Notes: generated by a model not told the origin, from the letters alone. Positions 1 to 8,571 are shown, numbered from the stretch's first letter. The stretch: DNA of 64,000 nt from Brachybacterium paraconglomeratum (GCF_003994255.1 NZ_ML133859.1:79592-143591), one strand, 5' to 3'. Made by a program: numbers and translations.

Positions 1-27
1 GGGGTGGTGGCCCGCGTGGGTGGTTGT

Positions 28-77
<50 letters not shown>

Positions 78-79
78 CA

Positions 80-114
80 CCTGACCGGACCCGCCGCCGA
101 CGGTACGGGTCAGG
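80..114. other. Short stem-loop after the permease gene
   Basis: Arms CCTGACC (80-86) and GGTCAGG (108-114) pair perfectly around a 21-nt loop, 11 nt past the permease stop codon on the minus strand. There is no T-tract, so this could be an intercistronic processing or attenuation hairpin rather than a terminator. Low certainty. Confidence 0.35.
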
Positions 115-124
115 CAGACGGGAC

Positions 125-796
125 TCATGCGGCGGCCGTCCCGCGCGGCGCGGTGGCGCGCTGGAGCAGCAGCAGGGCGAGGTCGAGCACGAGGGCGAGC
201 ACGATGACCAGCAGTGACCCGGCGATCATCTGCGGATAGTCCTGGGAGCCGAGGCCCTGGAAGATGTACCGGCCCAGGCCGCCGCTGCCCACATAGGCGG
301 CGAGCATGGCGGTGGCGACGACCTGCACGGTCGCGCCGCGCACCCCTCCCACCAGCAGCGGCATCCCCAGCGGTAGCTCGACCCGGGTGAGGATCTGCCA
401 TTCGGTCATGCCCTGGGCGCGGGCGGCGTCGACGGTGGCGGGGTCCGCCGATTCGACGGCGGAGTAGGCCCCGGCCAGCAGCGACGGGATCGCGAGGATC
501 ACGAAGGAGAGCAGCGGCGCGGTGAGTCCGATCCCGACCAGCAGCGCGAACAGGGTCACCAGCCCCAGGGTGGGCAGGGCGCGGGCCACGCCCGCGGCGC
601 CGACGGCGAGGCCCTTGAACCGGCCGGTGTGGCCGACGTACAGCCCGACGGGGACGGCGATCAGCGCCGCGACCAGCACGCCGAGCGCTGTGTAGCCGAG
701 GTGCTCGGCGGTGCGCAGGGGGATCCCGGACGGCCCGGTCCAGCGCGCCGGGTCGGAGAGCCACTCGAGGGCTCCGAGGAAGGGGTTCTCGTTCAC
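125..796 (-). CDS. Osmoprotectant ABC transporter permease (OpuC/ProW type), second subunit
   Basis: A 223-residue integral membrane subunit of an ABC importer for glycine betaine, carnitine or choline-like compatible solutes. The protein shows the BPD_transp_1 pattern: several hydrophobic helices, a central LPTLGLVTLF segment, and the EAA-loop region DAARAQGMTEWQI that contacts the ATPase. The GTG start at 796 is chosen because it overlaps the upstream permease stop by 4 nt (GTGA), the usual translational coupling; the frame stays open further upstream but does not look coding. It is third in the minus-strand run ATPase-permease-permease. The binding protein is not in the window and may lie beyond the poly-C tract. 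The exact substrate is not shown by sequence. Confidence 0.85.
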   Translation of the reverse strand: MNENPFLGALEWLSDPARWTGPSGIPLRTAEHLGYTALGVLVAALIAVPVGLYVGHTGRFKGLAVGAAGVARALPTLGLVTLFALLVGIGLTAPLLSFVILAIPSLLAGAYSAVESADPATVDAARAQGMTEWQILTRVELPLGMPLLVGGVRGATVQVVATAMLAAYVGSGGLGRYIFQGLGSQDYPQMIAGSLLVIVLALVLDLALLLLQRATAPRGTAAA

Positions 797-1443
797 GGCC
801 TGCTCCCCTCCCGTCCGCGGTGCCAGGGCATCAGCAGGCGGCCCAGCAGCACCAGCAGCGCATCGGTGAGCAGCGCGAGGGCGGCGGTCGCGACGACGCC
901 AGCGGCGATCTCGGCGACGATCCCACGCCGCACCCCGTCCACGAACAGCATCCCCAGGCTCGGCACGCCGAGCACGCCGCCGACGGTGACCAGCGAGATC
1001 GTGCTGACCGCGACGACCCGCACCCCGCCCAGCAGCACCGGCCCGGCCAGCGGCAGCTCGACCTGCCAGAAGCGGGCGGCCGGGGCGTAGCCCTGCGCGG
1101 TCGCGGAGCCGAGCACGTCGCGGGAGACGGAGCGGAAGCCGTCGGAGGCGGTGGGGACCATGAGCGCGAGGCCGTAGAGGGTCAGGGCGATCACGATGTT
1201 CAGCGGGCTGCGCACGCCGGTCCCGATCAGCCCGGGCAGCAGCACGAACAGCGGCAGGGACGGGATCGCGTACATCAGGCCGGAGGTGGTGGTCACGCCG
1301 GTGCGCAGCCAGCCGCGGGAGTTCGCGAGCTTCGCCAGCGGGAGGGAGAGCGCGAAGGCGAGCAGGATCGGCGGCAGCGCCTGGACCAGGTGAGCGCCGG
1401 TGTATCCCGCGATCACGTCGAGGTTCTCGAGGACCCAGCTCAC
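793..1443 (-). CDS. Osmoprotectant ABC transporter permease (OpuC/ProW type), first subunit
   Basis: A 216-residue inner-membrane permease pairing with the product of the next gene to form the translocation channel. Hydrophobic helices cover most of the length. The EAA-like loop sits around SATAQGYAPAARFWQVELP, followed by LLGGVRVVAVSTIS, typical of OpuCB/OpuCD. Its ATG overlaps the ATPase stop codon by 4 nt and its stop overlaps the following GTG by 4 nt, so all three proteins are probably made from one message in fixed ratio. Family assignment is secure; substrate (betaine, carnitine, choline) is inferred from the family. Confidence 0.87.
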   Translation of the reverse strand: MSWVLENLDVIAGYTGAHLVQALPPILLAFALSLPLAKLANSRGWLRTGVTTTSGLMYAIPSLPLFVLLPGLIGTGVRSPLNIVIALTLYGLALMVPTASDGFRSVSRDVLGSATAQGYAPAARFWQVELPLAGPVLLGGVRVVAVSTISLVTVGGVLGVPSLGMLFVDGVRRGIVAEIAAGVVATAALALLTDALLVLLGRLLMPWHRGREGSRP

Positions 1444-2360
1444 CGGGGCGGCTCCTGCCCGCGGCCGCCCTCATGGCCCCCGTCGGCCCGATGCGAGCCG
1501 GTCCCGCGCGAGCCGGCCCCGCTCGAGCCATTCCCGCCACCTGCGGGGGCGCCGGCGAGCACCCCGGCGGCGCGCCCGTCCGCGTCGACGACGACGTCGC
1601 GGCCGTCGACGCGCTCGACGTGCAGGGTGCGGGCGCCGCGGTCCGCGCCGACGAAGCTGGCCACGAAGTCGTCGGCCGGGCCGGCGAGGATCTCCTGCGG
1701 GGTGCCGACCTGGGCGATCCGGCCGCCGGGGCGGAGGATCACGACGCAGTCGCCGATGCGGAAGGCCTCGTCGATGTCGTGGGTGACGAAGACGATCGTC
1801 TTGCGCAGATCGCGCTGGAGGCGCTGCAGCTCGCTCTGCAGCTCCTCGCGCACGATCGGGTCGACGGCGCCGAAGGGCTCGTCCATGAGCAGGATGTTCG
1901 GGTCGGCGGCGAGGCCGCGGGCGACGCCGACGCGCTGCTGCTGGCCGCCGGAGAGCTGGGCGGGATAGCGGGAGGCGAGCTCCGGGTCCAGGCCCACGGT
2001 GTCCATGAGCTCGCGGGCCCGCTCGCGCGCCTCGCCCTTCGCGGTGCCGCGCAGCACGGGGACGGTGGTGATGTTGTCCAGCACGGTGCGGTGGGGCAGC
2101 AGGCCCGAGGCCTGCATGACGTAGCCGATGGAGCGGCGCAGTCGCACCGGGTCCATCGCGGCGACGTCCTCGCCGTCGATGGTGACCCGCCCGGAGGTGG
2201 GGTCGACCATGCGGTTGATCATCCGCATCAGGGTGGTCTTGCCGGAGCCGGAGGTGCCCACGAGCGCGACCGCCTCGCGGGAGGCGATCTCGAGGGTGAA
2301 GTCCTCGACCGCGAGCGTGCCGCCCGGATACTCCTTGCGGACGTTCTCGAAACCGATCAC
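1440..2360 (-). CDS. Osmoprotectant ABC transporter ATP-binding protein (OpuCA/ProV type)
   Basis: A 306-residue cytoplasmic ATPase that powers the two permeases downstream. Walker A is GTSGSGKTT at residues 35-43, the ABC signature LSGGQQQR is near 135, and Walker B ILLMDEP is followed by FGAVDP as in the quaternary-amine transporter branch (FGALDP class). The region past residue 235 (HVERVDGRDVVVDADGRA) resembles only the first part of a CBS domain, and the C-terminus is a short Gly/Ser/Arg-rich tail. OpuCA proteins usually carry two CBS domains and run near 380 residues, so osmotic gating through CBS may be reduced here. First gene of the operon; the 107-nt gap to the next gene upstream should hold the promoter. 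Confidence 0.88.
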   Translation of the reverse strand: MIGFENVRKEYPGGTLAVEDFTLEIASREAVALVGTSGSGKTTLMRMINRMVDPTSGRVTIDGEDVAAMDPVRLRRSIGYVMQASGLLPHRTVLDNITTVPVLRGTAKGEARERARELMDTVGLDPELASRYPAQLSGGQQQRVGVARGLAADPNILLMDEPFGAVDPIVREELQSELQRLQRDLRKTIVFVTHDIDEAFRIGDCVVILRPGGRIAQVGTPQEILAGPADDFVASFVGADRGARTLHVERVDGRDVVVDADGRAAGVLAGAPAGGGNGSSGAGSRGTGSHRADGGHEGGRGQEPPR

Positions 2361-2467
2361 GGGGCCTCCCAGGGCGGTCGGGCCGACGAGCTGTCACTGC
2401 CGGAGGGACCAACCCTATCGAGTGGCCCGACGCGCGGGGTCGCGCCAGGCCGTTCGGTCCGCCGCGT

Positions 2468-3286
2468 TCACCGACCCAGCGGCGGATGCTCCTCGATGCG
2501 GAGGCTGCCGCGGTGCACGGTCAGCGCCGCCCCCTGTGCGAGGGTCGCGAAACCCGCCTGCGGGTAGCCGGTCGAGGAGACGAGCACCCGGTCGTGGTCG
2601 GCGCGCCAGCGCAGGTCGTACACCTCCGCCGGCTGATCGGCCGGGGCCTGGGGCGGGTCGTGCTGGGCGAAGGCGACGAGCGTGCCGGGCGTGGTGAGCA
2701 GGCAGTTCAGCGACTCGGGCGGGCGGCCGAAGAGCTCCATGGTCAGTGCGGTGAGCTCGGCGGCCGCGTGCTGGATCGCGAGCGCCCAGTCCGTCTGCCC
2801 CTCCCGCGGCGAAAGCTCGCCCGCCCTGGCGGTGACCAGCGAGAGGAACAGCTCGGAGTCGGTGGTGCCGAGCGGGGCGCGGCCGCCGCGCGCGAGGATC
2901 CGCTCGCGCAGCTCGTCGGAGAGGTCGAACTGACCGTTGTGGCTGAAGGTCATCTCCCCCTCGACGAAGGGGTGGGTGTTCTCGGGGGTCAGCGCGAGGC
3001 CCACGCTCGCCCGACGCAGGTGCACCACGATCACCTCGCCGCGCGCCTCCGCGACCGCCTCCCCGTAGTCGTTCGAGGCGAGAGCGGTGTCGGTGCCGCG
3101 GCGCAGCAGCGGGAGCATCGGGGCGGGGTCGTCGCCCCCGTCGGCCCCCGTGCCCGCAGGATACGAGGCCACGCCCCAGCCGTCTTTGTGCCGCTCGGAG
3201 AGCGCCGTGAACAGCGGCAGCTCGCCGGGCACCACCTCGGGCAGCGGGAGCGCGCCGCGGGAGACGACGCCGAGCAGACGGCACAT
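2468..3286 (-). CDS. Class II glutamine amidotransferase (YafJ/EgtC-like)
   Basis: A 272-residue N-terminal-nucleophile amidotransferase-like protein. The start gives MCRLLGVVSR, placing the catalytic Cys at position 2 after Met removal, as the family requires. Further family motifs are HLRRASVG, NTHPF, FSHNGQ (oxyanion Asn/Gly) and TTDSELF. The likely chemistry is glutamine (or gamma-glutamyl) hydrolysis. The stand-alone YafJ branch has no firmly known acceptor; EgtC members act in ergothioneine synthesis, but no egtB or egtD gene is near, so that role is not supported. Monocistronic by spacing (107 nt and 142 nt gaps). Confidence 0.8.
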   Translation of the reverse strand: MCRLLGVVSRGALPLPEVVPGELPLFTALSERHKDGWGVASYPAGTGADGGDDPAPMLPLLRRGTDTALASNDYGEAVAEARGEVIVVHLRRASVGLALTPENTHPFVEGEMTFSHNGQFDLSDELRERILARGGRAPLGTTDSELFLSLVTARAGELSPREGQTDWALAIQHAAAELTALTMELFGRPPESLNCLLTTPGTLVAFAQHDPPQAPADQPAEVYDLRWRADHDRVLVSSTGYPQAGFATLAQGAALTVHRGSLRIEEHPPLGR

Positions 3287-3428
3287 GGGAGAGGCCTTCC
3301 TGGAGGGGGCGAGGGCGGGGCGGCCGACGGGACAGCGGTCGCGCCGGTCGGCCGACGGGACGGATCGAGGGAAGGGACGAGACGGCCGACGGGACGAGCC
3401 GGTGCGGCCGGAGCCCGCCCCGCCGCGC

Positions 3429-4247
3429 TCAGCCCGCGGCGGCGCGGGCCTTCATCCGCGCGTCCAGCGCGAGCGCGATCCGGGTGAGCAGGAAGTTGAT
3501 GACGATGTAGATCACCGAGACCACCAGGTACGTCTGCACCAGGTAGCGGGTGATCGACACGAGCGTCTTGCCCTGGAACTGCAGCTCGTTGTAGCTGACC
3601 ACGTAGCCGAGGGTCGAGTCCTTCAGCAGCGTGACCAGGGCGAGGATGAGGCTCGGCAGCACCAGGCGCACCGCCTGCGGCAGGATCACCGAGGCCATCG
3701 CATCGCGCCGCGAGAGCCCGATCGCGGCGGCCGCCTCGTGCTGGCCGCGGTCCACGGCGTTGATCCCGGCGCGGAACACCTCGGCCGTAGTGGCGGAGGA
3801 GACCAGGATCATCGGGATCACCAGCATCCAGAACCGCGGGAAGGTCACGCCGAAGGCGGGCAGGGCCAGCAGGAACGCGTAGACCACCAGCAGCATCGGG
3901 ATGCCGCGGTAGAACTCGATCCACACCGCCGCGAGCGTGCTCAGCACCCGGAAGCGGGACAGGCGCGCCAGCGCCAGCAGCAGGCCGAGCGGGAAGGCGA
4001 CCACGGCGGCGAGCGCCGTGACCTTGAGGGTTCCCCACAGGCCCTGGCCGAGGAAGGCGAGGTAGTCGACCCGCAGGTAGACGATCCACTTGCCCGGGTC
4101 GAGCTGGCCGTTGGACCGGAACTGCCACAGCGCCCCCGCGAGCAGCGCGAGGATCGCGACCACGCTGAGGACCGACAGCAGCAGGATGCGCCGACGGCCC
4201 TTCGGACCGGGCGCGTCGAAGAGGACCTGGGTGGCGGTTGAGCTCAT
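3429..4247 (-). CDS. gluD: Glutamate/polar amino acid ABC transporter permease (GluD-like)
   Basis: A 272-residue permease of the HisM/GltJ family. It has an N-terminal membrane helix (residues about 20-40), then a family core with WGTLKVTALAAVVAFPLGL and the EAA loop AAAAIGLSRRDAMASVILPQA. The start ATG at 4247 overlaps the stop of the GluC-like gene by 4 nt (ATGA). The order ATPase, binding protein, permease, permease matches gluABCD of Corynebacterium, a glutamate importer; the symbol rests on that synteny and family. Because the binding-protein gene upstream is interrupted, this permease may be expressed without a working receptor. Confidence 0.82.
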   Translation of the reverse strand: MSSTATQVLFDAPGPKGRRRILLLSVLSVVAILALLAGALWQFRSNGQLDPGKWIVYLRVDYLAFLGQGLWGTLKVTALAAVVAFPLGLLLALARLSRFRVLSTLAAVWIEFYRGIPMLLVVYAFLLALPAFGVTFPRFWMLVIPMILVSSATTAEVFRAGINAVDRGQHEAAAAIGLSRRDAMASVILPQAVRLVLPSLILALVTLLKDSTLGYVVSYNELQFQGKTLVSITRYLVQTYLVVSVIYIVINFLLTRIALALDARMKARAAAG

Positions 4248-4942
4248 GCCTGGGCTCCTGCCGTCACGTCGAGCGCCTTGCTCGCTCGCGAGCGGTCGCG
4301 ACCGCCCGGGGAGACGGCCCGCTCGATCGCCCCGCCGAGCGCCGCGCCGCCGAGGGAGAGGACGAGATAGACGGCGCCGGCGATGAGGAACATCAGCACC
4401 GCCTGGGCGTAGCGGATGTTCAGCGTCTGCGTCACCCAGGTGACCTCCTGCACCGCGATCGCCGAGCACAGCGCCGAGCCGATCACGGTGCCGATGAACA
4501 CGTTGACCAGCGGCTGCACCATCGAGCGGAACGCCTGCGGCAGCACCACGAAGCGGAGCGTGCCGAAGAACCCGAGCCCGATCGAGCGGGCCGCCTCGGC
4601 ATGGCCGACGGGCACGGTGTTGATGCCCGAGCGCACGTTCTCGCACACGAACGCGGCCGACGAGAGGGTCAGCCCCAGCACGCCGCACCAGAAGTAGGGC
4701 AGGCGCAGCCCGACGTCCGGCAGGCCGAAGGAGATGAGGATCAGCAGGCTCAGCAGCGGTATGTTGCGGAAGATCTCGACGTACACGGTCGCCGCCCAGC
4801 GCAGCGGCGGGATCGGGCTGACCCGCGCCACCGCCATCACGGTGCCGACGACGAGCGCGAACACGTAGCCGAGCACGGTCAGTGCGACGGTCGTCCCGAT
4901 GCCCTGCAACAGCAGCGGGATGTTCTCGCGGATGGCGTCCAT
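4244..4942 (-). CDS. gluC: Glutamate/polar amino acid ABC transporter permease (GluC-like)
   Basis: A 232-residue permease that would pair with the GluD-like protein. It starts MDAIRENIPLLLQGIGTTVA, a typical HisQM N-terminus, and carries the EAA loop EAARSIGLGFFGTLRFVVLPQA around residues 120-140 and further hydrophobic helices. It is separated from the interrupted gluB-like gene by 239 nt of hairpin-rich sequence, unlike the 4-nt overlap to gluD, so permease levels may be set independently of binding-protein levels. Family assignment firm; glutamate as substrate is inferred from gene order. Confidence 0.83.
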   Translation of the reverse strand: MDAIRENIPLLLQGIGTTVALTVLGYVFALVVGTVMAVARVSPIPPLRWAATVYVEIFRNIPLLSLLILISFGLPDVGLRLPYFWCGVLGLTLSSAAFVCENVRSGINTVPVGHAEAARSIGLGFFGTLRFVVLPQAFRSMVQPLVNVFIGTVIGSALCSAIAVQEVTWVTQTLNIRYAQAVLMFLIAGAVYLVLSLGGAALGGAIERAVSPGGRDRSRASKALDVTAGAQA

Positions 4943-5181
4943 CTGGGGCCTCTCGGTGCGATCGGGGGAAGGGGATCAGGGACGGCCGACGGGCCGGTGC
5001 CGGGGCCGAGGCGCGGCTCCTGCCTGAGCGGTCGGCGCCCGGCCGGTGGGCCGACGCCCGGCCGCCGAGTCGACTCCTGGCCGACGGGACGGCGCCCACC
5101 CTGCGAGCCGCCGCCCGGCCGATCGGCCGGTGCGCGGACTGCGGGCCGTCGGCCCGCCCGTCGGCCGGGCGGTTCAGCCGG
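4943..5181. other. Hairpin-rich intercistronic spacer in the glu operon
   Basis: No gene is seen in this 239-nt gap between the gluB-like and gluC-like genes. It is packed with GGCCGACGGG-type words in both orientations and holds a perfect 16-bp palindrome, CCGGCCGATCGGCCGG (5115-5130). Such spacers after binding-protein genes often stabilise the upstream message or attenuate transcription into the permease genes; that role is inference. Confidence 0.5.
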
Positions 5182-6165
5182 TCAGGCGGGCAGCTCGCCG
5201 GGGACAGGCGGCTCGGGGGCCTCGGTGTCCATGACCTCGCCGATCGTGGCGGTCCACAGCTGCTCCCAGGCGCCGGAGTCGATGATCTCCTGCAGGAAGG
5301 CGTTGACGAAGTCGACCGCGCCCTCGGCGTCCTTGGACAGGCCGACGCCGTAGGGGTCGTCCACGAAGGGCTCCCCGACGACGGTGACCTCGGGGTCCGC
5401 GGCGGAGTTGCCCAGCAGGACGCCCTGGTCGAGCACGTAGGCGTCGGCCCGGCCCTGCTTGAGCGCGGCGACGCAGGACTCGTTGTCCGGGAGGGTCTGG
5501 ACATCGCCGGGATCGGTCACGAACTCCTCGATCGCCTGGATGCCGGTGGAGTTCGCCTGGGTGACCAGGTTCTTGCCGGTGAGGTCCTCGGGCCCGGAGA
5601 TCGACTCCGCGTCCTCGGTGCGCACCTGGATGGCGGTGCCGGAGAGGTAGTACGGGCCGGCGAAGTCGATGACCTCGAGACGCTCGGGGGTGATCTAGTA
5701 GGTCGCGATCACACAGTCCACGGTCCCGTTCTGGACGAGGGTCTCGCGGGTTTCGACGGTGGTGTCGATGTACTCGACCTTCTCCTCGCCGCCCTCGCCG
5801 AGGATGTACTTGGCCAGCAGCTGGGTGATGCCGGCATCGAAGCCGGTGGGCTGCCCGCCGGTGGTCGAGGCGAGGGAGAAGACCTGGTTGGCGACGGTGC
5901 CGCCGCGAATCAGCTGGCCCTTCTCCTTGATCGCGGCGGCCCAGGCACTGCCGGCGATCGCGTCGTCGGCAGCGACGGGGCCGGAGGCGATCACGTCGGC
6001 GAAGGCCGAGCCCTCGCCGCCGCCGTCGGAGCCGCCGTCCGCGCCGCCGCCGAGGTCGGGTCCGTCACCGGTGTCGGAAGCGCAGGCGGCCAGGCCCACC
6101 AGGGGCAGGGCGGCCGCCGCGGCGACGACGGCCCGGCGGCGGGGGCGGAAGCTCGTGGGGTTCAT
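5182..6165 (-). pseudogene. gluB: Glutamate ABC transporter substrate-binding protein (GluB-like), interrupted by in-frame TAG
   Basis: Read through, this is a 327-residue periplasmic-binding-type lipoprotein: Arg-rich signal peptide, lipobox LAAC with Cys28, then a PBP type 2 domain with TVANQVFSLASTTGGQPTGFD and DFAGPYYLSGTAI. Codon 157 is TAG (5695-5697 on the plus strand reads cta). The same frame continues on both sides without other lesions. The interrupted motif reads TY-stop-ITPER, where relatives usually have Ser in TYSITPER; TCG to TAG is one substitution. Upstream of the stop only 156 residues would be made, lacking half the binding fold. It may be a recent null mutation, a sequencing error, or read-through by a suppressor. 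All other genes of the operon look intact. Confidence 0.85.
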
Positions 6166-6262
6166 GGGTCTCTCCGGTTTCTGCGTGCGCTCCGGGCGGA
6201 GCGGGGGTCGGGGTGTGCGGGGGGCGGGGGGGCGGGGGCGCGAGCGTCGGGCTGCGCCGGGG

Positions 6263-7078
6263 TCAGTGCGCGAGGATCTTGGACAGGAAGGCCTTGGCGC
6301 GGTCGCTGCGCGGAGCGGTGAAGAACTGCTCGGGCTCGCCCTCCTCGACGATCTCGCCGGCGTCCATGTAGACCACGCGGTCGCAGACGTGGCGGGCGAA
6401 GCCCATCTCGTGGGTGACCACGAGCATCGTCATCCCGGCCTTCGCGAGTTCGGCCATGACGTCCAGGACCTCGTTGATCACCTCGGGGTCCAGGGCCGAG
6501 GTCGGCTCGTCGAAGAGCAGCGCCTTCGGCTTCATCGCCAGCGCCCTCGCGATCGCCACCCGCTGCTGCTGACCGCCGGACAGCGCCGTGGGCAGGGAGT
6601 TCGCCTTGTCGGCGAGGCCCACGCGCTCGAGCAGCTCCATCGCCTGACGGTCCGCCTCGGCCTTGGGCACGCCGCGCACCTTGCGGGGGCCGAGGGTCAC
6701 GTTGTCGATCGCCTTGAGGTGCGGGAAGAGGTTGAAGCTCTGGAACACCATGCCGACGTCGGCGCGCAGGCGGGTGAGTTCCCGGCCCTCCTCGGGCAGC
6801 CGCTCCCCGTCGATGGTGATCTCCCCGGCGGTGATCGTCTCCAGCCGGTTCAGGCAGCGGCACAGGGTCGACTTCCCGGAGCCGGAGGCGCCGATCAGGG
6901 CCACGACCTCGCCGCGGTGGATGTCGAGGTCGATGCCCTTCAGCGCCTGGAAGTCGCCGAAGAACTTGTCGACGCCGCGCACGGAGATCAGGGGCTCGCC
7001 GGTGCGGGGAGCCCCCTCGGGGCGGGTCGGGTCCTGCCCCGCGACGTCGGCGTCGGGCGGCGTGGTGCGCTCGTTCAT
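6263..7078 (-). CDS. gluA: Glutamate/polar amino acid ABC transporter ATP-binding protein (GluA-like)
   Basis: A 271-residue ATPase. After a disordered 28-residue N-terminal extension rich in Pro/Asp, the ABC domain carries Walker [10 protein letters not shown] (63-71), Q-loop [11 protein letters not shown], signature LSGGQQQR, Walker [15 protein letters not shown] and the switch His in [10 protein letters not shown]. This is the GlnQ/HisP/GluA branch. It is the first gene of the gluABCD-like operon on the minus strand; the promoter should lie in the 421-nt gap at 7079-7499. Relatives start close to the ISVRGV segment, so a shorter start is possible, but no better-placed start codon was found. 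Confidence 0.86.
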   Translation of the reverse strand: MNERTTPPDADVAGQDPTRPEGAPRTGEPLISVRGVDKFFGDFQALKGIDLDIHRGEVVALIGASGSGKSTLCRCLNRLETITAGEITIDGERLPEEGRELTRLRADVGMVFQSFNLFPHLKAIDNVTLGPRKVRGVPKAEADRQAMELLERVGLADKANSLPTALSGGQQQRVAIARALAMKPKALLFDEPTSALDPEVINEVLDVMAELAKAGMTMLVVTHEMGFARHVCDRVVYMDAGEIVEEGEPEQFFTAPRSDRAKAFLSKILAH

Positions 7079-7499
7079 GTTCCGAGAATGCTTGCCTCAG
7101 CGACATCTGTCCACATGAGGGGGGCGCTGATCGGATGTCGGGATGTATTCGTGACCGTGGCCGGGGGCGGTCAGCCGCGCTCCCCCGCCCTGCTCAGTCG
7201 TCCGCCGGCCGGTTGCCCCGCTCCTGTCTCCGTCCCAGCCACCCGTCTGCACCACCCGGCACCGGCTTCCCGCACGCGCTCTGCCTGACCGCCCTGTCGG
7301 TCGCCGGCGGCGGCTTCCCGCCCCGCGGCTACCGGCCCCTCCCCGACAGGCGTCCGGCCCTCACCGACACATCGAGTGGCAGGTTTCGATCGGTTCGGCG
7401 CCGGAATACCGGTCGAAACCTGCCAGTCGATGGCCGACGGGCCGGCCCCGGGAGGCCGGGCGGCCCGGCGTCGCCGACCCCGGGCCGCCCCGGGACCCG
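7079..7499. other. Gene-free interval upstream of the glu operon
   Basis: No convincing coding sequence was found in this 421-nt gap. It contains the long stem-loop at 7370-7432, near the 3' end of the kinase gene, and must contain the promoter of the glu operon. No clear -35/-10 pair could be picked out with confidence. Confidence 0.5.
7370..7432. terminator. Long stem-loop (24-nt arms) after the kinase gene
   Basis: Arms at 7370-7393 and 7409-7432 pair over 24 positions with two non-Watson-Crick positions (one G-G on the plus strand, one wobble) around a 15-nt loop. The shared core is TGGCAGGTTTCGA. It begins 68 nt past the kinase stop codon and has no T-tract. It could end transcription of the kinase gene, or be a dispersed palindromic repeat; the conserved, not simply GC-rich, sequence favours the second. 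Confidence 0.6.
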
Positions 7500-8300
7500 T
7501 CAGCCCTGGTACTTGCCCTGGTAGACGGAGTCGAACGGGGTGTGGCCCTTCTGGCGGTTCTCGATGGAGCTGGTGACCACGGCCTTCGCGGTCCGGGCGG
7601 CCTCGAGCGGGGTGGCGCCCTTGGCGAGCTCGGCGGTGACGGCGGCGGCGAGGGTGCAGCCGGCGCCGTTGACGCGCTCCTGGCCGATCTTGGGGCTGCG
7701 CAGCTCAACGGTCTGCTCGCCGTCGTAGAACACGTCCACCGCGTCCTCGCCCTCGAGCACGACCCCGCCCTTGGCCAGCACGATCACGTCGAAGGCCTCG
7801 TGGATGCGCTTCGCGGCCTCGGCCAGCTCCTCGACCGTCTCGACGCTCTCCATGCCGGAGAGCGCCAGGGTCTCGAAGTGGTTGGGGGTGACGAAGGTGG
7901 CCAGCGGCAGGATCTGCGCCTTGAGCGCGTCGTCGGTGTCCTGGGCGAAGCCGCCCTCGTTGCCCTTGCAGATCAGCACCGGGTCGAGCACGACGTTGGT
8001 GAAGGACCGCTCGGCGAGCGCGCCGGCGACGGTCTCGATCGTGGCGGGAGTGCCGAGCATGCCGATCTTCGTGGTGTCGATGTCGTGCACCGCGGTGCTC
8101 GCCTCGATCTGATCGAGGATCAGCTGCGGCTCCAGCGGCACGAAGCGGTGGCTCCAGTCGTTCTTGGGGTCGAAGGAGACGATGCAGGTCAGCGCCGCAG
8201 CACCGAAGGTGCCCAGCTGGTGGAAGGTCTTGATGTCCGCCTGGGCGCCGGCACCTCCGGAGGCCTCGGAGCCGGCGATGGTCAGGGCGACGTGAGTCAT
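7500..8300 (-). CDS. Pyridoxal/hydroxymethylpyrimidine kinase (PdxK/ThiD family)
   Basis: A 266-residue ribokinase-fold kinase. It begins MTHVALTIAGSEASGGAGAQ, the ThiD/PdxK N-terminus, contains VLDPVLICKG and TFVTPNHFE, and ends with the GAGC anion-hole motif in VNGAGCTLAAAVTAEL, where the Cys marks the ThiD-like PLP-kinase subgroup. The NDWSH and CKG segments resemble the Gram-positive PdxK enzymes (salvage of pyridoxal, pyridoxine, and HMP) more than dedicated ThiD. No thiamine gene is adjacent, and pdxH lies at 55.2 kb. Pyridoxine kinase is therefore the preferred reading, without certainty. Divergent from the GtrA gene. Confidence 0.75.
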   Translation of the reverse strand: MTHVALTIAGSEASGGAGAQADIKTFHQLGTFGAAALTCIVSFDPKNDWSHRFVPLEPQLILDQIEASTAVHDIDTTKIGMLGTPATIETVAGALAERSFTNVVLDPVLICKGNEGGFAQDTDDALKAQILPLATFVTPNHFETLALSGMESVETVEELAEAAKRIHEAFDVIVLAKGGVVLEGEDAVDVFYDGEQTVELRSPKIGQERVNGAGCTLAAAVTAELAKGATPLEAARTAKAVVTSSIENRQKGHTPFDSVYQGKYQG

Positions 8301-8418
8301 GGGGGCCTTTCTCGGAGTGTGTGCGTCGGTGTCGCCGAGGCGGTCTGCAGCGCGGGGGCCGACGAGCTCCGCCTCGTGACGGGTGCCGTCCGGGGACGGG
8401 CGCCGTCGGGCGACGTGA

Positions 8419-8497
8419 CCGCGCGCTCCCAGGGCCGGCGCGCCTCTCGGGGGCGCCTCCCGTCGCAGCGGTCGGTGCCGCGCGCTCCCAGGGCCGG
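8419..8497. repeat. 20-bp direct repeat, two copies
   Basis: The sequence CCGCGCGCTCCCAGGGCCGG occurs exactly twice, at 8419-8438 and 8478-8497, a 59-bp period, in the gap between the divergent kinase and GtrA genes. It may be a tandem duplication or a pair of regulator sites; nothing more can be said. Confidence 0.7.
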
Positions 8498-8545
8498 GCG
8501 CCACGTACGGCGCCGCCGACCCGTCGCTGCGGCAGGTCCACGATG

Positions 8546-8564
8546 GTACCGGGTCCGGTACAGT
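8546..8564 (+). promoter_or_regulatory. Palindrome overlapping a -10 hexamer of the GtrA gene
   Basis: GTACCGG-GT-CCGGTAC (8546-8561) is a perfect 7-bp inverted repeat. Its right arm runs into TACAGT (8559-8564), a -10-like hexamer that ends 7 nt before the GTG at 8572. The arrangement suggests a leaderless promoter with an overlapping operator. Inferred only from spacing and symmetry. Confidence 0.45.
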
Positions 8565-8571
8565 GCCGGGC

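Noticed and set aside
5182..5625. Second half of the gluB-like gene as a separate gene from GTG 5625
   Set aside because: It would start in the middle of the binding domain without signal peptide; the codons between the TAG and 5625 clearly belong to the same protein.
5695..5697. TAG as pyrrolysine or a recoded sense codon
   Set aside because: Other genes in the window end in TAG normally (for example the HNH gene at 61811), and the position is simply Ser in relatives as I recall them; mutation is the simpler reading.
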